From positions 33,435,468 through 33,499,467 of the forward strand of contig CM032129.1 of NCBI GenBank assembly GCA_018894105.1: a stretch of DNA of 64,000 nucleotides. Direction: 5' to 3'. Every line of letters starts with the position of its first letter. The first letter of the stretch is position 1. The translations under genes were made by a program, and so were the position numbers. Below the pieces are notes generated by a model that was not told where the DNA came from, did no database searches, and worked only from the letters and a program-made list of their open reading frames with translations. The DNA is from Jacaranda mimosifolia (taxonomy: Eukaryota > Streptophyta > Magnoliopsida > Lamiales > Bignoniaceae). Positions 33,336 through 45,546 of this stretch are shown here, piece after piece.

Positions 33336-34706
33336 TCCTCAAGTGAGAAATTAATGAACACATTAGATACTTTGTTCACTTGTTCCGGAAAATGGCGTGG
33401 CCGTGGGCGGTGCGTGTCACGCCACTCGTCACTCTTTAACAGCAAAAACAAAACTGAAAAGTCGACATCATATCATGCATATTTTATACACAAAAAACGC
33501 CTTAAATTCCTGTAATAAGGACCTATTCAAATTCCATCTCTAGAGCATTCACACAAACGGGCTTATCATATTGTCAAAGTGGAACAAATGCATTTTCCCC
33601 GGCCAGCCCTACACACTTTTGAAATATGCAAGTGTCACATATTTTCTTCGATTGATAATTAATAAATTGACCTATCGACTTTTTTAATCCATCATATCAT
33701 GTTTGCCTTGCAACAAATGTTTTTCTTGATTATTATTACATAATGTCTGTCATCATAAATTCGTGGGCTGTTGCCCAATTGAGCAAATACATGAATGTAA
33801 AATTAATATTGGTCAAGAAACATCATAAGAAATTAATAGAATATTGCAATGCAATATGTAACGGTTGGCCACGTTAAAAAAGTAGGCATCATTTTCATTA
33901 GTTGTATTTATTTAATTTGTCTAATTATGAACAAGTACACGACGGTTAGTACTATTATTCCATCACTATTTTAAATTTTAAATAATATCTATATGTGCCA
34001 TTTTGAATTTGAAATATGGTATTGATTAGTGATAATATATATATATTTAAATTCCAAGATATATATATTTATTTATTTATACACACGCACTCTAATGAAT
34101 TCCTAACCTTCCACATTATGTGGGAGATTTATGCTGTTGGGCCACAGACTACTCGACAAATTTTAAGATATATAAAAAGAAAAGAATTAAACACTGTGAT
34201 TGCAATATTGTTTATATCCATCCCATGTGATGTATGCTTGCAACTATATATGTATGTACTCAGCCATTGCATTAGTTATAATCTTTCATATGTAAGCAAG
34301 ATCGAAAGCAAAACCTCATTTTATACACTTATTTATGTTATTCTACCTACCGTAATTGTGTATACAAATAAATCAAGTGGCAGACAGAAGCTTGATCGAA
34401 TCAAAAAACAATTCAAAAGAATAATACATGCCCTCATTTCTATTTTTTCTTTTATAACGATGATTACAACGTCACATGGCCACATATATGTAGGTATTTT
34501 TAGCATTTATGTAACACTATTAGGATCAAACTTAAGGTACATTTTAATATGGGTCATCCACTTAATTCAAATTCGGATTATATTTATTTGTATTTTTAAA
34601 AGTCATTAATTGGATATTCAAACTTACAATTGGGTACATAGTACTCAGTTAGAAATTGAATCTACAATTAGGCAGGATAATTAATGGTGCCATGCGCTAT
34701 GGTTGG
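33336..34706. other. AT-rich intergenic DNA left of the copia element
   Basis: No credible gene. A 197-codon ATG-initiated frame at 34016-34609 is discussed under findings and not annotated, because it crosses a SINE relic and is biased to AT-rich codons. Confidence 0.35.
34090..34155 (-). mobile_element. tRNA-derived SINE relic
   Basis: On the minus strand, TCTGTGGCCCAACAGC resembles a pol III A box region and GGTTAGGAATTC a decayed B box. The CCCACATAATGTGG core between them is shared with the relic at 41408, showing one dispersed family. Confidence 0.4.
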
Positions 34707-35126
34707 TGTTGATTTTGTCTTGAAATTGAGGTAAATTTGACAAGGAGACCAAGTTTGACTAGAATTAGGACTCCTTCTTGTATTGGGTTTCCTAATTCTA
34801 GGTAAAGTAGTCAAGTAATTTTTTGACTATAAATATTAGTTTTTTCTTTCGAAAAAAATTATCACGAACAAAACACAAGGGCTTCTTTACTGCTTTTGAG
34901 TAATTCTCTCAAGACGGAGTTTAGAACGAGGGTGTTAGGTTTTTTCGTGAGATTTGTGGGATTCAAGTTTGTACTTGCACTTTGATTTGAGATCAATAAA
35001 ATTCCTTTTCTTTGTCGGGTGGATTAAGCACATCGCCGAACCACATTAAATCTTGTTGTCACTTTACATTGAATTACTTTACTATTATTTCATTGTTTCC
35101 GCAATAGATCTTCCTGGGTTTCAACA
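34707..35126 (+). repeat. 5' LTR of the copia element
   Basis: 420 bp, TGTTGATTTT to TTTCAACA. Contains TATAAAT at 34828-34834 as the probable promoter TATA and AATAAA at 34995-35000 as the probable polyadenylation signal, which sets the U3-R-U5 order. Confidence 0.95.
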
Positions 35127-35129
35127 AAC

Positions 35130-35141
35130 TGGTATCAGAGC
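35130..35141 (+). promoter_or_regulatory. Primer-binding site, initiator tRNA-Met
   Basis: TGGTATCAGAGC, three bases after the 5' LTR. It is the standard plant copia site complementary to the 3' end of tRNA-iMet. Confidence 0.92.
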
Positions 35142-35153
35142 AGGTTGGATCAG

Positions 35154-35999
35154 ATGTCAGGAATGAAGTACGAGGTAGAGAAATTCGATGGGAAGAACGA
35201 CTTTGGGCTGTGGAAAATGAAGGTTCACGCCCTCCTGTGTCAACAAGGATTACAGAGAACGTTAAAGGGCAGAGATTTCTTGCCGGAAACGCTGAAGGAC
35301 GAGGAGAAGGATGAGTTCATGGCGAAGGCTTACTGTACTCTGGTGTTATCATTGGCGGATAACGTACTGAGAGAGGTCGCCACGGAAAGTACGCCAGCAG
35401 ATTTATGGAAGAAGCTGGAGAGTTTATATATGACGAAGTCCCTGACAAATCGGCTGTATTTGAAACAGCGACTATACACATTGAGAATGAAGGAAGGTAC
35501 ATCTATTACTCAACATATTGATTTTTTCAATAAGGAGATTCTGGATCTCGCTAGTATAGATGTCAAAATTGATGATGAGGATCAAGCTTTAATTCTCTTG
35601 TGTTCTCTGCCAAAATCTTTTGAGCACTTGGTTACTACTTTGTTGTACGGGAGAGATACGATTTCAATGGAGGATGTGAAGGCCTCATTGAATTCCAACG
35701 AGTTGAGAAAACATGTCCTGGGCAGCAACGATGGTGAAAGTGGAGAAGGATTGGTGGCAAGAGGGAGACCAAGAGAAAGGGAAGGAGTAGAGGCCGATCG
35801 AAGTCCCGAACGAAGCCTAGAAATGGTGACAAATGTTTTAGGTGCGGTGGAAAGGGGCATTGGAGACGGAGTTGTCCGGAACGAGGAAAGGCGAAGGATG
35901 CAGATGAAACTTCTGATCAGAAACGGGATGATGTCGCAGGAATTGTTGAGGATGAGTCTGATGGTGGGCTTGTTCTCAACGTTGCTGAAACTTTACTAA
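35154..35999 (+). pseudogene. gag: Copia gag, interrupted by a frameshift
   Basis: Nucleocapsid/capsid polyprotein start. The ATG at 35154 opens [20 protein letters not shown], the copia gag (UBN2-type) N-terminus, and the homologous reading continues through [20 protein letters not shown] to about 35775. There the frame that encodes the rest of gag, including the zinc knuckle [14 protein letters not shown] (from 35834), is the other one, continuous with pol. The original frame stays open by chance to 35999 but is no longer gag-like. The break lies in a purine run at about 35775-35790. The change is equivalent to losing one base. No slippery heptamer in the correct register is seen, so I read it as a mutation rather than programmed frameshifting. 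Confidence 0.85.
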
Positions 36000-38900
36000 G
36001 CTCTGAATGGATTTTGGATAGTGGCTGCTCCTACCACATGTGCCCAAGAAAAGATTGGTTTACCACATACCAAAAATTTGATGGTGGTAAGGTGCTTATG
36101 GGAAATGATGCTTCTTGCAGGGTTGTAGGAATTGGCTCAGTTTGTATCAAGATGCATGATGGGATAGTAAGGACCCTAACAGATGTGCGTCATGTTCCAG
36201 ATCTGAAGAAAAATCTGATATTGCTAGGTACTCTGGACAAGAATGGTTGTGAGTACAGAACTCGAGATGGAGTTCTGCGGGTTTCCAAAGGTGCACTGCT
36301 TATCATGAAGGGTGAAAAGCGGAACGGCCTTTACATATTGCAGGGAAACACGGTTTCTGGTACTGCAGCGGTTTCTTCGTCAGTCAATAATACTACGAGA
36401 CTCGGGCATATGCGACTTGGGCATATGAGTGAAAGGGGAATTTCAGAACTGAGCAAACGAGGTTTGCTTTGCCGAGAGAAGACTGGAGAACTGGATTTCT
36501 GCGAGCACTGTGTGCTAGGCAAGCAACATAGGGTGAAATTCGGTACTGCAGTTCATAGGACCAAAGGTACCTTGGATTACATTCACTCAGATCTTTGGGG
36601 GCCTTCTCAGGTTCTTTCAAAGGGAGGTGCAAGGTACATGCTGACATTTATAGATGATTTCTCACGGAGAGTATGGGTCTACATGCTGAAGCATAAGGAT
36701 GAGGTGTTTGTCAACTTCAAGCAATGGAAGACCTTAATTGAGAAGCAGACAGGAAAGGAGATCAAGCGCTTGAAGACTGACAACGGATTGGAGTTCTGCA
36801 ACAAGGAATTTCAGGAATTCTGTGAGAAGGCAGGAATTGTGAGGCATCGCACAGTTGTACATACACCACAGCAGAATGGAGTTGCAGAACGGATGAACAG
36901 GACTATCTTGGAAAGAGCTAGATGCATGCTCTTTAACGCCGGATTGTCTAAGGATTTTTGGGCAGAAGCAATTAACACTGCTTGTTATTTGGTGAATAGG
37001 TCACCATCAACCGCTTTGGACTGCAAGACACCAATGGAAGTTTGGTCTGGATCTCCTGCTGATTACTCAAATCTAAGAGTATTTGGGTGTCCAGCCTATG
37101 CTCATGTCCGGGATGGGAAGCTTGAGCCAAGGGCTAGGAAGTGCATATTTCTAGGCTATGCAGATGGAGTCAAAGGTTATCGTTTGTGGTGTAATGATGA
37201 CAAGGGCTCCAAGATGATTATCAGCAGGGACGTGACATTCGATGAGTCTGCAATGATGAAGAAGGTAGAGCAGCAGGAAAGCGGTCAACAGGGCGTTAAG
37301 GAGAAGGTGGAGATTCATATTGATCCTCCACAAGTTTCAAAGGGGAAACAGAAGGTGGTAGATGAAGCTGGTGAGAGCACATTACCACCTAATCAACAGC
37401 AGGAAAATGAACCACTACAAAATTATCGCTTGGCTCGCGATAGGGAGAGGAGGCAGATCAAACCACCACAATGGTATGCTTACTCAGATTTGGTAGCTTA
37501 TGCTTTGAGTTCAGCTGAAGAGTTTGTAGGAGATGATCCAGTCTCATACAAAGAGGCAATTTCCAGGCCAGATTCTGATAAATGGGTTGCAGCTATGAGT
37601 GAAGAGATGGAGTCTCTACACAAAAATAGCACATGGGAGCTGGTTGATGTACCTAAAGGGCAGAAAATTATAGGTTGCAAATGGATCTACAAGAAGAAAG
37701 AAGGAATTCCTGGTGTTGAAGATGCTAGATACAAGACGCGATTGGTTGCTAAGGGTTTTACTCAGAGAGAGGGAGTTAACTTTCATGAAGTATTCTCCCC
37801 AGTTGTAAAACATACTTCCATTCGTGTTTTACTTGCCATGGTTGCTCTGTTTGATATGGAACTGGAGCAGATGGATGTGAAAACAGCGTTTTTGCATGGT
37901 GAGTTGGAGGAACAAATCTACATGAGTCAACCAGAAGGATTCGTTATTTTCGGGAAACAAAATCAAGCATGTCTTTTGAAGAGGCCATTATATGGCTTGA
38001 AGCAGTCTCCCAAGCAGTGGTATAAAAGGTTTGATACTTTTATTACCAAGATAGGATATACTAGAAGCAAATTTGATTGTTGTGTATATTACAAAATTTG
38101 TAGTGATAGCCTTCTCGTATATTTGCTGTTGTACGTTGATGATATGTTGATTGCCTCTAGAAACATATCTGAGATCAACCAATTAAAAGCTCAGTTAAGT
38201 GAAGAATTTGAGATGAAGGATTTGGGCGGTGCAAAGAAGATTCTGGGCGTGGAGATCATCCGGGATAGACACGCAGGATTGTTGTACTTGTCTCAACAAC
38301 ATTACATTGAGAAAGTACTTGAGCAATTTGGGATGAATAAGTCCAAGCCAATTAGTACGCCACTTGCAACTCATTTCAGGCTCTCATCAGATCTATCACC
38401 GAGTACTGAGGAAGAGGTGGAGCACATGTCAAATGTGCCATATGCTAGTGCAGTGGGTAGCTTGATGTACGCCATGGTGTGCACTAGGCCAGACATTTCA
38501 CATGCAGTTAGTGTTGTGAGCAGGTATATGCACAAGCTAGGAAAGACTCATTGGCTGGCTGTGAAATGGATCATGAGGTATCTGAGAGGCTCTGCAGGCA
38601 GATGTTTGAGGTATAGTCAATCGAATTCTACTACAAGAATTCTGGGCTATGTGGATGCAGACTATGCAGGAGATTTGGACAGCAGAAGGTCCATGACGGG
38701 CTATGTGTTTTGTGTATCAAGTTGTACGGTTAGCTGGAAGGCGACTTTGCAGTCATCAGTTGCATTGTCCACAACAGAAGCTGAGTACATGGCTTTAGCT
38801 GAAGGCGTTAAAGAAGGCATTTGGCTAAAGGGGCTGATCGATGATATGGGTATGACTTCTGAGATCACTAAGGTATTTTGTGACAGTCAGAGTGCCATAC

Positions 38901-39106
38901 ACTTGTCAAAGAATCAAGCATTTCATGAGAGAACAAAGCACATAAATGTGAGGTATCACTTTGTTCGGGATATGGTGTCCCAAGGAGTCACGTTGGTTGA
39001 CAAAGTTGGGAGTAAGGATAATCTGGCAGACATGTTGACTAAGGCTGTTCCAGGAATCAAATTCGAGCATTGCTTGGATTTGATTAATATTTGCAGACTC
39101 AGATAA
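35786..39106 (+). CDS. pol: Copia gag zinc knuckle plus pol polyprotein (PR-IN-RT-RH)
   Basis: One open frame of about 1106 codons to a stop at 39104-39106; upstream of 35786 it should join gag but is out of frame. In order: the CCHC knuckle (35834-), aspartic protease D-S-G (about 36017), the GAG-pre-integrase HHCC zinc site ending C-E-H-C (about 36500), the integrase DDE core with SDLWG (36588), KTDNG (about 36776) and the [16 protein letters not shown] segment carrying the catalytic Glu, reverse transcriptase with [10 protein letters not shown] (about 37872) and the YVDD catalytic motif (about 38132), and RNase H with VDADYAGD (about 38650) and STTEAEYMA. All catalytic residues named are present and no internal stop is found, so pol looks recently functional. 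It resembles TNT1-type (Tork lineage) elements. The element could not make gag-pol from this copy as it stands. Confidence 0.93.
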   Translation, partial: SRGRSKSRTKPRNGDKCFRCGGKGHWRRSCPERGKAKDADETSDQKRDDVAGIVEDESDGGLVLNVAETLLSSEWILDSGCSYHMCPRKDWFTTYQKFDGGKVLMGNDASCRVVGIGSVCIKMHDGIVRTLTDVRHVPDLKKNLILLGTLDKNGCEYRTRDGVLRVSKGALLIMKGEKRNGLYILQGNTVSGTAAVSSSVNNTTRLGHMRLGHMSERGISELSKRGLLCREKTGELDFCEHCVLGKQHRVKFGTAVHRTKGTLDYIHSDLWGPSQVLSKGGARYMLTFIDDFSRRVWVYMLKHKDEVFVNFKQWKTLIEKQTGKEIKRLKTDNGLEFCNKEFQEFCEKAGIVRHRTVVHTPQQNGVAERMNRTILERARCMLFNAGLSKDFWAEAINTACYLVNRSPSTALDCKTPMEVWSGSPADYSNLRVFGCPAYAHVRDGKLEPRARKCIFLGYADGVKGYRLWCNDDKGSKMIISRDVTFDESAMMKKVEQQESGQQGVKEKVEIHIDPPQVSKGKQKVVDEAGESTLPPNQQQENEPLQNYRLARDRERRQIKPPQWYAYSDLVAYALSSAEEFVGDDPVSYKEAISRPDSDKWVAAMSEEMESLHKNSTWELVDVPKGQKIIGCKWIYKKKEGIPGVEDARYKTRLVAKGFTQREGVNFHEVFSPVVKHTSIRVLLAMVALFDMELEQMDVKTAFLHGELEEQIYMSQPEGFVIFGKQNQACLLKRPLYGLKQSPKQWYKRFDTFITKIGYTRSKFDCCVYYKICSDSLLVYLLLYVDDMLIASRNISEINQLKAQLSEEFEMKDLGGAKKILGVEIIRDRHAGLLYLSQQHYIEKVLEQFGMNKSKPISTPLATHFRLSSDLSPSTEEEVEHMSNVPYASAVGSLMYAMVCTRPDISHAVSVVSRYMHKLGKTHWLAVKWIMRYLRGSAGRCLRYSQSNSTTRILGYVDADYAGDLDSRRSMTGYVFCVSSCTVSWKATLQSSVALSTTEAEYMALAEGVKEGIWLKGLIDDMGMTSEITKVFCDSQSAIHLSKNQAFHERTKHINVRYHFVRDMVSQGVTLVDKVGSKDNLADMLTKAVPGIKFEHCLDLINICRLR

Positions 39107-39151
39107 CAGGCCCTATTGGGGGCAGGGACAAAGAAGATGAATGGGAATTTC

Positions 39152-39168
39152 AAGTCAAGGTGGAGAAT
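39152..39168 (+). promoter_or_regulatory. Polypurine tract region
   Basis: CAAGGTGGAGAAT-type purine-rich sequence directly before the 3' LTR, where plus-strand priming is expected in LTR retrotransposons. Confidence 0.6.
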
Positions 39169-39587
39169 TGTTGATTTTGCCTTGAAATTGAGGTAAATTT
39201 GACAAGGAGACCAAGTTTGATTAGAATTAGGGCTCCTTCTTGTATTGGGTTTCCTAATTCTAGGTGAAGTAGTCAAGTAATTTTTTGACTATAAATATTA
39301 GTTTTTTCTTTCCAAAAAATTATCACGAACATAACACAAGGGCTTCTTTGCTGCTTTTGAGTAATTCTCTCAAGACGGAGTTTAGAACGAGGATGTTAGG
39401 TGTTTTCGTGAGATTTGTGGGATTCAAGTTTGTACTTGCACTTTGATTTGAGATCAATAAAATTCATTTTCTTTGTCGGGTGGATTAGACACATCGCCGA
39501 ACCACGTTAAATCTTGTTGTCAATTTACATTGAATTACTTTACTATTATTTCATTGTTTCCACAATAGATCTTTCTGGGTTTCAACA
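39169..39587 (+). repeat. 3' LTR of the copia element
   Basis: 419 bp, about 96% identical to the 5' LTR by hand count, ending in TTTCAACA before the GTTGG target duplication. Confidence 0.95.
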
Positions 39588-40279
39588 GTTGGATGGCTGA
39601 CATCATTGGTCGTTTGACGAATTCATGGTTGGGTCGGGTCTCCCATGATAAAAAAATGCGAATCTTTGAACTATTTCAGCATTTTGAATAGAATTAGGAA
39701 CTAAAAGTGTAGATTTTACTAGGAACCCATATTGAGGTGTAATTATTGGAGCCTGCTAGCTTTGTGATAGCATTAATTAATTCATATTATAAGGTACAAA
39801 ACTACATCGATTAAGATTAAGGAAAAGCATAATATTCTTCAATTATTAAAGCCATTTGAGGAAGCATGCATTAGTTAATTCCCTTACATGTCAATTAATA
39901 GCACATCTCAAGTATTGTTCCCTTTTCATCATAAGATATATCAAATTGTAGTACCTAAAAAGCATTTCAAGATTTATGATTGTCCACAAGGAGTCCCACT
40001 AGCTAGCTAGGAGGATTGCTAAATGCAACACAATGATGCATTTGAAAGTTAGATTAATAATTCATCTTAATTCTCACCAATGCTTCATTAATATATGTAT
40101 ATATATAGTCAATAATTGTTGCTTGACCAACGTTAATACAAAAGCATAATATAATCTCTTAGTGGTTTAGAAAAGATTATGGGCTTCAAGTGGAGGGGAT
40201 CGAGACAAGAATATTGAAATTAATTTCTCTTTTTAATTATTTATCATCATACATGTTCACTCATCAAATTAATGAATTG

Positions 40280-40370
40280 AAAAGTCCAAGTGATTTAATA
40301 ACGTTAGCTTAGGTGTTCGAATCAAATGCCAACCGGCGAAAGTTTTGCACTAAATAATTCTATAAATTAA
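40280..40370 (+). mobile_element. Possible tRNA-derived SINE relic
   Basis: AGTCCAAGTGA (about 40283) resembles an A box and AGGTGTTCGAATCA (about 40311) a B box. The spacing is short and the body is undefined. Confidence 0.35.
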
Positions 40371-41407
40371 GTGGAGAAATCCCACCTTTTCTTGCCTTAA
40401 TTAATTTAGTTGTCATAGGACCAAATCATTAACTTATCAGCAAAAGGAAACCTTTGATCATTCTACAATTATAAAAGAAAGAAGAGGTTGAGCTAATTAT
40501 TTTGAAGTACTTGTCTTTATTTTATTTTTTTAATTTGCTGGGTACACAATACACAATAGGATATGTTTATCTCTTAATTATTTCACGTGGGAGTACATTA
40601 TACTTTTCATATGACTGATATATAATTTAAGATAAGCGCTCAATCATCGCAGAATGTAACAAGTGTATAATATTTATTGCATGATTAATTGAATCTGATC
40701 AGATCTGAGTTAGGCAAAAAATTTCAATCTTGTTATTGTTTTGGAACACTTGGCAAAATTGATGGCTACTTTCATTGGATAACTATTAGCAAATGTCTAA
40801 TTTACATCCATATTTGTTAAGTCTCCCAAATTTATAGTCATTGAATGAGATTGACAAGCAATTGAAAATTGAAATTCTAGTTGGATTGATTAAAACATAT
40901 TGTATAAAATAATTATTTGTATGTTGACATTTAAGCTACTCGTTTCTAATCAATCAATAACGGGTTGAGTTTCTCCTAGACGTTTTTTATATTCTCGAAG
41001 TTGAATCTTGACACATGACAATTAATTAAGATTTGAGGGATTTATTACGTTAATTATTAAGAAAGGATTAATTTATTCTTTAAATTAGAGTTATCTCAAC
41101 GTAAACCCAACCTTAAATAGTAAGTTACAATATCGTGCAAGTTGGAGGGGCCCCACCAAAATAAATTATGGCATCTTCACAGGGTCACGGGCAATCTATG
41201 ACACTGCATTTGAACTAAAATTAAGATCGTAAAAAATATTTATTCGACAATGACTGAAATTTTGAAAATTAATATTTGAATTGAGGGAGACAATTAAAGT
41301 TGAAGGGCATCTTATTTGATTATTCTAATGTGGGTGGCAATCTTAAACTAGATACGCTTTCAATATACAGGTCTGAAAATTTTAGTCATATATATATATT
41401 TTTACTT

Positions 41408-41507
41408 AAGATTCTGCTGTTCTCCCACATAATGTGGGGGTCGTGAGTTCGAAGCCAAATGAGTTCGTGATGTGCGTGTATGAGTATAAATAAATAAAAA
41501 AAAAATG
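41408..41507 (+). mobile_element. tRNA-derived SINE relic
   Basis: CTCCCACATAATGTGG followed by GTGAGTTCGAAGCC (B-box-like, about 41442) and a tail ending TATAAATAAATAAAAAAA. The same core occurs at 34090 (minus strand), and a similar GAATGAGTTC tail follows the relic at 42145. Confidence 0.5.
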
Positions 41508-42144
41508 ATTCTGCTATTTGTTGGGGTCACGATTCTTAGCAATATGTGGAATCCAGGGAGGAAAAAAAAAAGGTCAGACTGGAACAAGATTTCTTTTGGA
41601 TTTTCCAATTGGTCATATTCTCACTATGAGAAATACTTATGGAAATTGAAAACTTTTTTATCATGTTGTAATTACTATATATTCATTGGGTTGAAGATAA
41701 GACTGGCTTTAATTATTCGACATGCCACTTCGTGACGAGTTTTAACAATATAAATTTTTTAGTATATATTTGAATAAATCAATTTGATTTATACCCTTTA
41801 ATTAGTGCACAAATTATGATCATAATAAACTAATTAAAGCAAATGTGTTTCATAAAGTGGTCGTGCTTTTGTACCAAAAAAGTAATAAAAAGGGAGCATT
41901 CTCAGATTTCTACTTTCCCCTGTTCCTGATAACGGCCTTAATGCGTTTTCCCTATAGTTTGATTCATCTCTGATTTATTTATTTCTAGAATCTTCATATA
42001 TATATATAGATATATAGATATAAAATATAATAACGGCATTTTCACAAATATTAAAAGGAAAGGTCGAAAATAACATATTGATAAATGAAGTTATTTAATC
42101 CGATTTCGTATTTTCATTTATGTAAGAATTGATAAAATTTGTAG

Positions 42145-42235
42145 AGTAGCTTGTGGCTCAATAATATAAGTCTCCACTATTATGTGAAAGGAATTCGAAC
42201 CCGAATGAGTTCCTTATATGCATAAAAATGTACAG
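42145..42235 (+). mobile_element. tRNA-derived SINE relic
   Basis: TGTGGCTCAATA (A-box-like, 42152) and GGAATTCGAACC (B-box-like, 42190) at tRNA-like spacing, then the GAATGAGTTCCTTATATG tail shared with the relic at 41408. Confidence 0.5.
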
Positions 42236-43034
42236 TTTGTATTTTAATTTATTTAATTTGATTTCAATAATAGGATATAATATTATCTTGTTGAAATAAT
42301 AAATACATTATTGTAAATTCTTTAAAAAAAAAATTGATAAAATTTGACTACTTATGAAATATTGAAGAATGCATGACTCTAAATAAGTGTCGTGTTAGTA
42401 ACGTATCTAATTGTTGCTTGTATGACGAGTTCTGATGGCTTTACAACATTTATTGTTGAGACCAAAATCAGCATGATACATGCATATATTATTTTGCCTG
42501 ATTTTCCATTTTCCATCACTCGTCGTATTCTGCTATAATTATTATGGTTGTCTCATTCATAAATAAATCACAAGCTTGATGTGATATTTTCATTTTGAGA
42601 AAAAAAGAAATCAATTAATAAAATAAGTTATAATTAATTCTTGTTCAAGCAAAATATGATTAATTCTCTTGCAATTATTTTATGTTCTATCTGTTAATAA
42701 TGTCTCTTTAGAGACACATAGACAAACACTTTTAACTAATACTGCCACTTGTGAAACATTGCACCAATTAATCATTCATCGTATTGAGAACGGTTTGATT
42801 GTTCATCAGCTTAGTTGTCAATGTGGGCATGACATGATTTAACCCAAAATTCATAATTAGAAAATGAATTTAGGAATTTATTTTACTCTGAATTATTAAT
42901 GCCAAATAATTAAAATAATGTGAAACTAGGGTTTTCTTTTCATGCTAATATGTTATTACTTCACGAATAACCTAATTTAGAGTTTCCGTGTTGGATAATG
43001 ATGCGCAGGTAGCAAAACCCTAGTTAGATTCTTA

Positions 43035-43453
43035 CAGGGTGTTTGGTTTCATATGCAAGCCCCATTTTTATTTTCATATGGGAATTAAATTGAAAACAAA
43101 CACTTTCTCACAACTTTTTTCAGAAAAAGGACACTTTTCTTATCAAAGTTCATTTCTAAACCTACCTTATCATCCTATTACATATCAGTCAAATTCAAAT
43201 TTGATTTGACATAAAGTTACATACTATTATTTTTAAATTAATAAAATATGCATATATTTTAAAAAATAAACTTTTTTAAACATAAAAAATATAAATTAAC
43301 CTACTTTTCAATCTGACAACCTATTATAATCATTACTTTCCAATATTTTATCCAAATACATCTCAATTTCTATTTTCATTTTATAACTAACTTTCTAACT
43401 TTTAGAAATTACTGAAAATGGAAATGGGCTTTGGAAATAAAACCAAACAGGCT
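43035..43453. mobile_element. PIF/Harbinger-like MITE
   Basis: 419 bp with ends CAGGGTGTTTGG and, from the right, CAGCCTGTTTGG (10 of 12 matching), flanked by TTA on both sides (43032-43034, 43454-43456). The interior has the ATTTTCATTTT and CATCCAAATACA-type words of the family. Confidence 0.75.
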
Positions 43454-43456
43454 GTT

Positions 43457-44204
43457 AGAGTACAAATTAAAGTATGTATATTTTCAAATACAATAATTCT
43501 AATTTAATTATTTAAAATATTAAATAAATTAATATTTATGATATAATTAATTAGACAAGCCAAATTAAATAAGCATGAATTAGATAGATTTTAATACGTA
43601 CATTCCATTGTCTAATTTTTTAAATTAAGAATCTAATTTTGTGTAGACAGTTTTAAAACTAACTCTTCCAGAAAGTGATATATCGTCAAAGACGTTTAAT
43701 TAATTTGATTGAGTTAAGTATTTTCTTTTCCAAAATCACCTTTTTCTTTTTCAAATTTGACTTAATTGTACCGTGATTATAAAAAGCAAAAAGTTGTTCT
43801 CAAATATATTAGTGGCAAACTAACGTGTTGAAGTAACAAGAAAGTTTTTGAATAAGTTGATGGATGGATAATTAAGGGAAACCAAACCTGATTTTGACTG
43901 GGATTACTCATTTCTGAGGTAATTAAAATAGTTTATCTGTTTGGGGCTGCTAAGCCTAAATTGATGATCAAATGGAGTTTGATGTTTGTCCATACTTTTG
44001 GCCAAAGTCCGGTCGGCAGTCAATCTACTCAAGCTAGAAATTTTAGGTTTATTGATGTTGATGTTTGATTTTAATCCGTTTTGGTTTGGTAATTCGGATG
44101 ATTAGAAACAGACAGGAGCTATAATACAATGCTAGTTTGGGTTTGGTTGGCTATCAGAAATTAATTATGTAATCTTGGTGTCGGTTTAATTATACAATAA
44201 ATTA
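43457..44204. other. AT-rich spacer
   Basis: No feature seen. Confidence 0.3.
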
Positions 44205-44679
44205 TGGGCTTGTTTGTTTTATTGGATAAAGTTCGATATATTTAGTTTTAAGCTTTATCTCTTGTTCGCTTCGTATTTTTATGGCCTATGATATCTTTGC
44301 GATCCGACGTGGTATCATGGGCCAGGTTGATTTATGGATCAAGCCATCTTGACCCGATTCATTTTCCATCATTTCGAATTTGATATGATAAAGAATAAAA
44401 ATGACATTCTTACCCTCATAAAAACTATATCTTCAATGCCTTCTACCAAATTTTGAAAATTTACCTTTATTAAAAGTTAGGACATTTTGGACATTACAAA
44501 GTGTAATCACGTTGAGCAATTTTGCCAACCAAACATTATATAGTATTAAGCATGGGATATCACTAATTTTTAAAATTTAAGCAAATAATAGATTACATAA
44601 TTTTAGATACCATTTCTAACTTATGTATTACTAGCATATTAATCCCTCCTAATCCTATATACCCAAGCAAACAAGCCTA
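44205..44679. mobile_element. Probable PIF/Harbinger-like MITE
   Basis: Inverted ends TGGGCTTGTTTGTTTTATTGG and, from the right, TAGGCTTGTTTGCTTGGGTA, about 475 bp apart. TTA precedes the left end but the right flank does not match, so the borders are approximate. Confidence 0.5.
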
Positions 44680-45198
44680 TGGAAATTAAGACAATATGCT
44701 ATGCTTCACACACATTGTCCGCCTTGAAATACACTCTTTCATAGTTGTAATTCAACTCCAATTCTCATTGTGTTATTCACGATTGTTTTTTTTTTATTGT
44801 TATGAAACAATCTAGTTGGTTCTCAATTTATACGCAATAGTAATTTTGGCCACTTAACAAAAATTCTCGTAATGTCAATAAATAAAATATTTATTTATCA
44901 TTCAATATAATAATATAATTTTTTTTAAAAATAATTTTAATGTATTTATTTAGATTTTTAGGATAAATCAAATAAAAAAATTAAGATAAAATAAAATAAT
45001 TGAAAAATAAATCAATAAAAACGAAAGAATGTCAGAGAAAGAAAGGAAAAGGAAAAAACAAGAAGATAAAAGAACTCCCGAACATCCACGGATGCATCTC
45101 TATGCTTCCTTTCAATATGAAAAATGGGGAAAGGGGAATACAACTTGAAAGAGAGATACTGAAAATACTTAATGAGATGCATCTAAATTTTCTTTTTA

Positions 45199-45543
45199 AA
45201 GCTGGTTTGCTTGCTTTAATATTATATGATAGATACACCATTCAATTCAATTCTAATGTTTGGTTCATTTTTAGAAGTTTTTGATACAGTTAGGACCCAA
45301 TATGCATTTAAAATCAAACTTGACTTTTGTATTAAGACATTGGGGTGTGATATGTTTTCCAACTCAAGTTAAAAATAAAATATAATTTATTAAATGGGAT
45401 AATCATATCAAGCAAACAATCAAAGTTAGATATTAAGTTATTTAAAATATGCAAACAAATATTAGATAAGATACACAATAATTCACTATTTATCATAGTC
45501 ATACGTATCATGTCTAATCCAAACACACCAAGCAAACGAGCTT
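45199..45543. mobile_element. PIF/Harbinger-like MITE
   Basis: 345 bp with ends AAGCTGGTTTGCTTG and, from the right, AAGCTCGTTTGCTTG (14 of 15 matching), flanked by TTA on both sides (45196-45198, 45544-45546). The preceding stretch 44680-45195 is AT-rich and featureless. Confidence 0.75.
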
Positions 45544-45546
45544 TTA

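Larger units (their letters stand above)
34707..39587 (+). mobile_element. Full-length Ty1/copia LTR retrotransposon (Tork/TNT1-like)
   Basis: 4881 bp element with two LTRs (34707-35126 and 39169-39587), each starting TGTTG and ending CAACA, and flanked by a perfect 5-bp target duplication GTTGG (34702-34706 and 39588-39592). A primer-binding site for initiator tRNA-Met follows the 5' LTR, and a purine-rich tract precedes the 3' LTR. The internal order is gag, protease, integrase, reverse transcriptase, RNase H, which defines Ty1/copia. I count about 16 substitutions and one indel between the LTRs (about 4%). The only obvious coding lesion is a frame break in gag near 35775-35790. Confidence 0.96.
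39593..43034. other. AT-rich intergenic DNA with SINE relics
   Basis: No gene is supportable in about 3.4 kb. Apart from the SINE relics listed separately, the sequence is AT-rich, with short (TA)n runs such as near 41998. Confidence 0.35.

Noticed and set aside
45000..45284. 94-residue plus-strand frame
   Set aside because: Starts at TTG and runs into the MITE at 45199.
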